Origin: Hawksworthiomyces lignivorus
Taxonomy: Eukaryota; Ascomycota; Sordariomycetes; Ophiostomatales; Ophiostomataceae
Reading direction: 5' to 3'
Assembly (NCBI GenBank): GCA_002917075.1
Contig: NTMA01000043.1
Coordinates: 62,001 to 126,000 of the forward strand
DNA length: 64,000 nt
Positions within the stretch are counted from its first letter, which is position 1. The number at the start of each line of letters is the position of its first letter. Below are positions 10,843 through 19,983 of the stretch, piece by piece. The position numbers and the translations under genes are program-made. The notes under the pieces are model-generated. The model did not search any database. It saw only the letters and a list, made by a program, of their open reading frames with translations, and had not been told where the DNA came from.

Positions 10843-13014
10843 ATGTCTTCTTTCAAAACAGGTGGCGCTCTGCCAGAGCCTCCACGAGAGTTTTCCACGA
10901 CGCCCGAGTCTCTTGTGGCTGAAGTAAAATCAATTTTGACAAAGACTGCTGCCAAGTGCGATACGCTTGCAGCGTCACTGTCGCCTGAGACGGCTACCTT
11001 TTCAAATACGATTCGGCCTTTTATCGACGACGAGAACGAAGCCGACTACCGTCTTACTATTCTCACGCATTTTCTGTCAGGCGTCTCTCCGGATTCTGAC
11101 ATTCGTGCAGCCGCTCGCCAAGCTAAATTGGCATTTTCAACGGCGACGGCGGCTAAATACATGCACCACGACATAGCGGCTCTCGTGAACACTCTACACA
11201 AAAGGCATACTTTGGAGGAGACTAGCCTCGATGCCGAAGACCGTTATCTGCTTGAGCACCTCCAGTCTCAATTCAAACGTTCCGGTGCCCATATCCACGA
11301 CGAAGACACGCGAGCGCGGTTGTTAGCTGCGCAGCAAGAGTTAGATCAGTTGTTAAGTGCGGCCAATGAAGAGTTTGCGGCAGCTGACGATGGCGTGTGG
11401 CTGCCTCGCGAAGCACTTGTTGGTGTTCCGGAAGATTTACTCTCATCTCTAAAAAATGACGATGCGAGTGGCAACGAAGGCACACCGCGGCTCTGGGTGA
11501 CCTTCCGGGATGCCCACTACTTGCAAATCATGCGCCACGCGACTAGTGGCGCCACTCGGCGAATATTGTATCTTGCAAGGCAGCAGCGTTATCCGCACAA
11601 CGCCGAGAGACTTAATAGCATTGCAACGCTTCGAGATGAGATCGCCCGGCGTCTTGGATATGTCAACCATGGATCACTGAAGATGGAAGAGAGAATGGCA
11701 GGAAGCGTGACAGAGGTACAGACAGAACTGCTGGAGCTTTGTCAAAAGTTGAAACCTCTAGCGAAGCAAGAAACGGCGGCCCTTCTTCGGCTAAAGAGCA
11801 ACGAGGCAGCACCCCAAGAATCAGACGCCCAGCATACAGATTTTGCAGTGAACGATGGGCCCGTTTTATACGCATGGGATAGACTGTATTACGAAAACAA
11901 GCAGGCTGAGCTCTTTTCCGTGAAGAGTAAAGTCGTATCCGAGCACTTCGAGGTGATGCATACACTCCAAAGTATGCTACACGTGTTTGAGGAACTTTTT
12001 AACTTGAAATTTAAAGAGATAATTACGGGCGTATGGCACAAGAGCGTTGTCGCATACAGCGTCTGGGATAGTTTGCCACAGGCAAATGGCTCCTTTCTCG
12101 GCTACCTATACCTAGACATCTTTGCACGAAAAGGAAAACGACCCGATCCGCACCACATGGTTCTCCGGCGGGGCTTTGAAACAGAAGATGGAACATGGCA
12201 CTGCGCGGTCTCGGCCTTTGTGTGTAGCTTCCCCGCACCGACGGACGACCGGCCGACCTTGCTTCAACATCGTGACGTGCGAATTATATTCCACGAGCTT
12301 GGCCATGCTATACACAACTTGACAGCCCGCACGAAATACGCTCTATCGCACCCCAAGGACTACGTGGAGATCCCAAGCAAGCTGCTAGAATACTGGATAT
12401 GGGAGCCTTCCGTCCTTGTTCGGCTAGGAAGACACTACAAATCCGGAATAGGAATGCCGTTGGAACTCGCAGAAAGCATAACGCGTACTATGGCACTCAA
12501 CAAGGCTACGAATCTTCTCCATATGATACAGCCAGCCGTATTCGACCTGTTAATGTATTCTCCGCTATCTCACATTGAAGCAAGGGAGCTTAATACCACG
12601 GCAATCTGGAACCAGACGAGACAAGACATCCTCTCTGAAGTTAGCAGGAGTGATGACAATGCTCTCGGACATGGACAAACAGCAGTATCGGTTCTCTTTA
12701 AGAGCTACGACGTTGCTTATTATGCATACACTATGTAAGCACACCTGTACCTTGAATCCAAGCCATATACAAAATAACGGCTATGACTAACAATGTATAG
12801 AGCTATTATCTACGCTGCAGATTTATACAGCTATGAATTTGTAAAAAACCCTATTAGCCCAACAGCCGGAATGCGGTACAGACGTATTGTTTTGACACCT
12901 GGGTCCAGTAAACCACCTATGGATACTTTACAACAGTATTTGGGGCGAAAACCAAACTCTGATGCAATTTTCACAGAAATTTCCGCTGGGCTACAGCTTA
13001 TTGCATCCAGCTAG
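10843..13014 (+). CDS. Peptidase family M3 zinc oligopeptidase
   Basis: Two exons (10843-12734, 12801-13014) give 701 aa, the normal length for thimet oligopeptidase/saccharolysin relatives. The zinc motif HELGH is at residues 484-488 in IIFHELGHAIHNL. The third ligand lies in EIPSKLLEYWIWE, 25 or more residues downstream, as in the family. The substrate-channel block GYLYLDIFARKGKR and the C-terminal GMRYRRIVL...LGRKPNSDA are also typical. M3 enzymes are cytosolic or organellar and cut short peptides. It lies next to the tyrosinase and could trim or degrade peptide intermediates of the cluster, but it could equally be an unrelated housekeeping-like gene. Peptidases of various families are found in characterised UstYa clusters. 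Confidence 0.92.
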
Positions 13015-13222
13015 GTTTTGTACGTAATTCCTGGTAAGAAAGTTGCTTCAATCGACTTGGTTGATTTTGCTTAACTACATTTCCTTATCCAGCCTTGTTG
13101 AGTATTTATGTCACTATACTGTAGTACGAGGGGACAGATCCCTTTTGTACAGATATAAGTTGCCTAGTAGTAATTCAATAAGTCTTTTATCCGTATTTTG
13201 TCCACCTCATTCTGCCGTGCGT

Positions 13223-14680
13223 TTATATAAGTTGTACTTGTACATAATTAATAGACAAGTGTTTCCTCTTTAGAAACCCAAGTCCAACTCTTTCATAGTA
13301 TCCGTTCGAAACAGGTTTGACAATCAAAACATAATAGTCTCGATCGTCGCGTGACTCATGAACCTTGCTTCTTCCTATGATAATATACTTCAGCTTTGGT
13401 AAATCATCGAGCCCAACATCACCTTCATCGAAGATCAGTCTTGTTGGTTCCGAATCGCCTGCACTTGTCTCGTGACTTTCACCAACCTCATCGTAGATAA
13501 CGTCTTGCCTGATTCCATCTAGCTGAGATTCTCTTGCAGGAGCATCAAGAACACTGCCTTCTGACGTTGGTAATACGCCTTTAACGTCCCGATTCCATCT
13601 CATCGTCTCAAGAGGAATATTCATGTAAATGATCTTTCCAGTATATGCCATCCAAGACCAAGATGGAACGGAATTTGAATCTTTTGGACCATATGGTCTT
13701 ATCCGTTTCATATTCTCACGGCGGCGTCGCCAAACACCTATGGAAATACTGCTCAAACACCCCATACTGTCCCTCTGTCTCGAGTGCTTGACAAAGCCGT
13801 TCCTGTAGTCCTAAGATCGCGACAGACCTATCAGCAGGCACCGTTAAACGACGCTGCGAATATGTCTCAAAAAGCCATTTAAAGAGATAGATTTGATTCC
13901 CCTCAAATATCCCAAGTAACGAGTTCTGGAAGTGATGGTCGCTCAAAAACCGCACTGTTTGGTTTCGTAATCTAAAGAGTGTCTCGCAACGGACCATACC
14001 ATTCTCTCCACCGCACTCCCAGTATGTTTGGTTTGCAGCAAGGTGAATCGTTCGACGGGACACAAGGTCCGCTCTTGCAAAACCCGGCCTCTTGTACTTA
14101 AATCGCTGTATTCCACGTCCCGCCTAAAATCATCGAATTGGCTCGACGCTCGGTGTGAGCTCGTTATGCCAGCGCCGGCATTTGGCAATCGCTGAAGGAA
14201 CCATTTGTCCATGCTAATGTCTGTCGCAGAAGTAGCGGCAAGGGTGCAATAGGCCGAACCAAAGTATTGCTCCATTTTGTGGCGCTCAGAATCTCAGTCG
14301 CTTCTACCATGGCATTCAGGACATTTATCATGATACTGGATTATGCAAATTGCGTCAATCCATAGGAATTGCGAGCCGATCTCGAGTGACAGTGACTGTA
14401 TCTTGAAATTGTTTGGTTAGATCAGTGAAGCGTATGCCTGCCTGTCGTTCTTGTAAATTGCAGTAGTAGGCGCAGAAATTGTATTCCGACAATTTCCACC
14501 GATGTGACAAAGCAATGTATTTGTGTTGCTCAGCAGGCCCAGTCTTACGGAGGTGTATCAAGGGCCATTGGCTAAGATGAAGGGTCCTCCTGGGCAATGG
14601 ATATGACGTTGGGACACATTGGTGCGTCTTATTGCAATCTCAGAGCCACTCCCGGAACAATTCAAACCGGCTATCTCCAC
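13223..14680 (-). pseudogene. Decayed HET-domain gene
   Basis: HET-domain blocks are spread over at least three frames. From 5' to 3' there is EWL-stop-DCNKTH (about 14650), HKYIALSHRWK and FTDLTKQFQDTVTVTRD in one frame, then QFLWIDAICIIQ in another (14310-14370). YFGSAYCTLAATSA and RGRVLQERTLC share a frame, followed by RRTIHLAANQTYWECG in a different one (about 14060). The tail SVPSWSWMAYTGKI sits in a further frame. In intact HET proteins these blocks are collinear in one frame, so at least one stop and several frameshifts have destroyed this copy. HET proteins act in heterokaryon incompatibility and nonself cell death. Confidence 0.85.
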
Positions 14681-15337
14681 CTGATGGTATACTATATTCG
14701 ATTGGGATATTGGCTAGGCTTTCAAGACCCTAGAGACCGGGACAGATAGCCTTTCACAAATTTGAAACCTTCTTCGAATACCCACTTGCTTTGCAACAAC
14801 CTCTCTCGCTCTAACTAGATTCTTGTTCCAGTCATTAACGCGCCTAGGTCTCCTATATCAGCCCAATATAAAATATGAATCTTGTCATTAAGAATTTCAT
14901 TATTTGGCATATTCCTGTGCTGCTCCAGCTTCAACCTGCTTAGAGGGTGTGCTTTTGGGTTTTATTGCAGCACAGCAGCAGACTTTTACTTCTCATGAGA
15001 CTTAAAAAAATAATTCCTTGTGAACCCTTGTGTATATGAAATCTAGCTTTAGTATATATCTTGTCCTTTTTCTGGGGCACTCTTTTGAATGTTCTTGGTT
15101 GTCTTCCGATGCCTCTTTAATACTGTAATATTGAACACACTGCTGTGGCCGCTGTAATGGGCGGTCTTCTCTTTTAACGTATGGGCTTTGGCACCGCCGT
15201 ACGTTCGTCGACATACGCTAGTGCGAGGGAATCTCAGTACATATTGCTGAGATTTGTATCTTTTGAGATTATTGGTGCAGTTGGCGAACTCTCACGCCAG
15301 CCGTAATATTATTACCTTATAATTCGCTGGTTCTAAA
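14681..15337. other. Intergenic
   Basis: No gene or element recognised. It may include the lost 5' end of the neighbouring HET pseudogene. Confidence 0.4.
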
Positions 15338-16519
15338 TCAGGCCTGGCTACGACCACGCGAAGCATATGCCGTCTCCCCACTCATCTCAATATATCTTGG
15401 CTCTCCACTTGCTTCAACATATCTTGGCTCTCCCCCTGCTTCAACATATCTCGGCTCCCCGTCTGCTTCGACGTATCGTGCAACTGCAGTCATTTCGGCG
15501 TACCTCGGAATTCCACCAATCTCAGTAGCCTCTGTTGACGGACTCTTCTTGCCCATCGATTCGAGCTCCACAAATGGCTGCTGAACATGGGACGGGTATT
15601 GAACAGGCGTGTTGGTATAGTTTTGCTGTTGAACTGCGTCGACCTCGGCGAGTGGTGATGCCTGGTACTGGTTCGGTCTAGGCCCGTACTGGTCTGCTTG
15701 GGCGACCGCTGGGGCTTGGACTGCTAGGGGGTGAGCGATCGGTTGCATATGATTGGCATGCCGGGCTACCGCACGATTCATGTTGCGGCGATGACATTCA
15801 ATGCAGTAGCGAACGAAGAGGACAATGTGGATGACCCTTGGGCAGTTTAGATGTCAGTGATGTTAGGTTATCATACACAGTACTTGGGGAAAGAACTAGA
15901 GAAGACCGGAGTAGCATACGCCAAGGGCCAGAAGCAGATCGCCAATGCCAATTCCAAACTGAGATACAGGGCGTAGCCTTCCGTGGGTTTGGTGCTGTTG
16001 TCAAAGGCGTTATAGGAAGTGTCCAACCACCAGTACGAAAACTCCGCATCGAGGGGATACTCCGAGGCGATCAAGCCGCCTCCCACAACACACCCCAGCC
16101 AGATGATGAGATGTATTCCGACGTGGGCACCGGGGTGGATGCCGCGGTTGCGGCGGAGACACAGGGTAACGAATTCAGTCTTCTGCCAAATGATGGCGAC
16201 AGCGGCCTGGCAATTGTCAGTGAGAAATTTACCGTGCAATCTAACGACGAGGACAACTGACCGTCCCGATAGCCAATCCGCCATCCATGAATCCATTGAT
16301 TTCTGGGTAGGGAATCTGGGCGGCAATGATTCCGCCTCCGAGGCCAAGCACCACATAGCTCACCAGAATTGAGAGGCACCCAAGAACTACCTTAGTCATG
16401 TACCATCCTTTGCTGGAAACAACTTTATTATTATCAGGAGTGGGAGCCAGAGGCGCGAAGCCTTGATGTTGCACGGAGAGTGGTTGGAAAACCGCGGGCT
16501 GAAGTCCAGTGGTAGCCAT
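15338..16519 (-). CDS. Four-helix membrane protein with repeat tail
   Basis: Three exons (16519-16262, 16206-15920, 15836-15338) give 347 aa with matching phases. The first donor is GTCAGT, a non-optimal but valid GT. Four hydrophobic helices are visible: YMTKVVLGCLSILVSYVVLG, GGLAIGTAAVAIIW, HLIIWLGCVVGGGLIA and YLSLELALAICFWPLAVIHIVLF. This topology recalls small fungal MARVEL-like or unknown membrane proteins. The C-terminal ~150 residues are cytosolic, Pro/Gln-rich, and end in about four imperfect repeats around GEPRYVEA. I do not recognise the family and assign no function. Confidence 0.75.
15383..15480 (-). repeat. Short coding tandem repeat (RYVEA unit)
   Basis: Imperfect units of about 30 bases inside exon 3 of the membrane-protein gene encode variants of GEPRYVEA(S/G/D). 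The units differ slightly at both DNA and protein level. This suggests repeat expansion in a tail that may be exposed. Confidence 0.7.
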
Positions 16520-17988
16520 AACACTACCAAGTTAGGAATCTTTAAAGAGTTCCTACCAGAGCGCAGTCATTAAGAACTTAAATCAGACGTGTCGTCGAGG
16601 TCCCTGTCGTCTAGGTGCACCGTCAAGTAATCGTTTCGAAAGTTGATAACCTCAAAGGGAAGACGTGGTGTTGTATCAAAGCGTTTCGTCGCCGAAGGCG
16701 CCCAATGTGGAATTGCCCCGAGTTTTAAAGCATCTTGGCTGCTAATATATTGAGGCTCAAAACTACAGCGGTCGACGCTCGGTGGTACTTGTATGCCCTG
16801 CCATCCAGACATGGTGTATACCTGCTAGTCGGATAGGGATTGGCGAATGGGGCGTCTCAAGATTCGAGGCGCCTGCACTTGGCATGTAGAAATTGCCCTA
16901 AGGGAGTAGATTGCAACATCCGTACGTATAGCAGTTCCCATCGCAGGCGATAGAGGCCCTGGCTAAAAAGGCACATTGCAGGAATACTTCTCAGAAGGTC
17001 GGTGCGTTGGTTGCAAGAGAAGAATGAATCAGGAAGATCTTTAACCAAACACGGCAAACGAGTGTAAGCTTGTACTTCTTTATTTCCACATGGCCAGGCC
17101 CTTCGCAATATACTTATGCTTATTATAGCTGGAATTTCCCGTCTTCCCTGGTAAACAACTTGACAAGTAGAATAATTAAACCTTGCTAGTGAGAACGGCG
17201 AGGCTATGTCTCCACTTCCAACCTATCACAGCACATCTAGATCCTTCGTTTACGTCGTATAATTAAAGTCGTACTAAATCTTCCGCTGTAGCTGGTTTAC
17301 AAGAGAGTTTTGAAACTTTGTATACTTACTACCTTGACGAACCAGGAAAAAGGAGTCAACTAATACGCCGTATACCTAACAGAACCTGCCATGTGGTGGA
17401 TGTCAGACTATTCCCCATTTCTACAAGTGACAGTACGCTTGAAGATTCTGGCCAAATTGCAGGCTCTCTCTTACGGGTTTCCCTGCTGGTTTAAAACCTT
17501 TGACACGACGTTCGCCAAAAAAAAAAAAAAAAAAAAAAAATTGGAAAAAAAATTAGAAAAACATACTAGTTACACTCCGCCCATCCGGTGAGCCATACAG
17601 GAGACGGCGGTCACACCTAATCGTTGACGTGGCCGTACGTGTCAGGCACGAACGGCGCCTTGTCCTCCTCGTTCTCCACGCCGTCGGGGTTCACAACCTG
17701 GTTATCCAGTGCCGTCTGGAACTGCGTCCAAGCCGTCCTATGCGCTATCATCCGCCGGATATTGCACGGCAGCGTGGCGACCCTTGCTTCTCCTCGTGGT
17801 AGGTGCCAGCACCCTGCCGCGCTAGGATTAGGACCTCCCTCTCGCGCTCGCCCGGTGCCGTGGCAGCGGAGTCCTCTAGTTCACTGAACGCATCGAGGGT
17901 CTGGCCGTCGCTAGCGAAGAAGACGGTGGTGAAATTTGATCGCGGCGCAAGTGACACTAGCACTCGAAAGTAATGCCATATGTTCTTT
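16520..17988. other. Gene-poor stretch with weak ORFs and an A tract
   Basis: On the minus strand, 16570-16812 (80 aa, with HWAPSATKRFDTTPRLPF) and 16857-17108 look slightly protein-like but have no recognisable domain, and may be remnants of one degenerate gene. A run of 24 A is at 17517-17540. The rightmost ~300 bases may hold a decayed C-terminal part of the S8-like gene, in a different frame. Confidence 0.3.
17517..17540. repeat. Poly-A tract
   Basis: Twenty-four consecutive A followed by further A-rich sequence. No retroelement coding or target-site duplication is evident beside it, so it is listed only as a simple repeat. Confidence 0.9.
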
Positions 17989-19275
17989 TCACCTTTTTGT
18001 TGCTTGGTACGCCGTCTTGACGTCCACCGCTAGAGCAAAGAGCGCCTGGGTTAGATTTTTGTCGCTAGTCTCGCGGAGCTCGTCCAGCCTTGCAAACCGC
18101 TCCAGCACGAGGAACTTGCTGTTAGATGCCGATGTGGCCCCCTTGGTCAGATAGGCCTTGGCCACGGCATAGCGAAGATTCTTGTCGTCCTGGAACAGGT
18201 CCAGGCTGCACTGCAGGTCCTCCAAACCGGCAGCCTGCTGCAGTTTCTTCTTCAAGATGTCCCGCTGCTGCGTGATGCTCATGTCCGAGGCCGTGGCGCG
18301 GCTGTCATCCAGAATTGCGTCTACAATTTCGTCAAATTTCCTTGGCAGCAACTTGATCAGCCACAAACTCGACAGCAGCAGGCTGCACGGCCCCGCCGTC
18401 AGCCCCGTGGTCACGGAGCTGCTGCCAATGTACTCAGTTGACTCGAGGAACGGAATGGCGCCTGCGGCAATGTATTGGCTGTTGATGCAAAAGTCATACT
18501 TTTCGTGCTTGTGATCGTCGTCCGATTCGGGCTTCAGCTTGCCAAACGCGTCGCAGCTGCCATGCGCAGCTTCCTCTCTACCACCGCGGACGCCTGATAC
18601 ACGTCCGTCGTCCGCGTGCCCTCGTCGTGCAGACTGCACAGGAGGATGATGCCCGCCTCCGATACCTTCACGAGCGCTTCCTTAAAGTCCTTATTCTTCT
18701 CCACCGTCATGAAGCTCATCGAAATGATGTCTACGTCCTTTTCCATCGCCCACAGCACAGCCTTGGCCGCTCTCTCTGCCGAGTAGCCGTAGCGGTTGTC
18801 TGCAATCTTGGCCACGTAGAGCTCGCAGAGGGTCGATCGCGCACATCATGTTAGCCATTTGCGTGCCGTGTGGGTTGGATGCAAGGAACCACTGGCTGGC
18901 CCGATCGTGCTCGTTGACGAACGACTTCCCATCGTAGATGCGCAACCACAAGTTGCCCTTCTCGAAAAAGTCGTCCACGCGCTTGTTCCTGGTGCCCGAG
19001 CCGGAGTTTGAACCCAAGTCTGCGCCTGTTCCCGTGCCGTTCATATCGTTGGCGTCGGTGTTGTTGCTGCTCGTCGTAATTGTCTTCTCGGGCTTGCCTT
19101 CTAGCACCATGCTGAGAATGCCATTGTCGATAATGGCCACCTTGGTGGCCCGGAATTCGCCTGGTCTTCCTTCGTACATGCGACGTACAGTTCCGCGATA
19201 GTGGTGGCTAAACTGAGCTAGCTTCGGTGATATTCGTTGAGCTCTGATATTGTATAGAAGTATACGTACACACAT
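17989..19275 (-). pseudogene. Decayed subtilisin-like (S8) serine peptidase gene
   Basis: The S8 core is recognisable but split over three frames. KVAIIDNGIL (Asp region) and ASNPHGTQMANMMCAIDP (catalytic His, HGT) are in the first. VAKIADNRYGYSAERAAKAVLWAMEKDVDIISMSF is in the second. FGKLKPES and the Ser region GSSSVTTGLTAGPCSLLL are in the third. The first switch, near 18840, looks like one extra base; the second, near 18545, like one missing base. The architecture matches fungal cytosolic S8-domain proteins in which the peptidase follows a longer N-terminal region. That region is not clearly seen upstream. The C-terminal part is helical and resembles domains found in these large fungal proteins. 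Two assembly errors could also explain the breaks. Confidence 0.75.
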
Positions 19276-19983
19276 ATATATATACTACGGTAGGAAAAAG
19301 GACTTGCTTCCGACTTCAACTTTAGCGGTTCTATATTTGTCTTTTGTAGTAATGATGATAAGGAAAACGATCGTGTCGCCAACGAGGTAGAAAGAAAGAG
19401 GTGAGATGTAATCTGCTAAACGAGAACGAGGAGAGAAAGATGGCGCATTTTTGGAAGGATTCGCGACCTTGCCTGTCAGATGTTAGTGAGCTATTTATCT
19501 ATATTGAGCCATTGTGCTCTTTGAATCCCGTCAGTAGCTGCTGCTGAAGAATTACCCCGACGGGATCCCGTCTTACGGGGTCTCCTCGTTCCGGGATTTC
19601 AGCTCCACCTCATCGGAACTTCCACCCGTAAATAGGAGCCAGAGGGTTCGTCTGCACGGCCAGCGCGCGCTGCTGGTCCGCCGCCTACTGCCACAGGCAG
19701 CAGCACTACAGAGCTGCCAACACATCCAGCATATCGCGCCGGAGCGCGGCGTGACGACCAGCCGGTAGTGCCCCTGCTCCGCGTCACACCCCATGGCCAC
19801 GTTGCCGCCGCCGTCCGTCCATCCACTTGCTGGCGCCATGCCGGTGGCGGACCTCCAGCATTGGCGCCGCGGCAGCCTAGACAAAGTACGCGGCCTCCTA
19901 GGAGGACGGCAGGCGCAGCTGCGGCTGCACATGGTGCAGGTTGTAGATATGGTGGGCTCTTCATATTGATCCTTACGGTATTC
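19276..19983. other. Intergenic, GC-rich right half
   Basis: Long overlapping ORFs in 19573-19964 on both strands arise from GC-rich composition. I could not recognise a domain. It may be remains of the N-terminal part of the S8-like gene. Confidence 0.3.

Noticed and set aside
17517..17540. Poly-A run as the 3' end of a LINE-type retroelement
   Set aside because: No reverse transcriptase or endonuclease remains within several kb and no target-site duplication seen.
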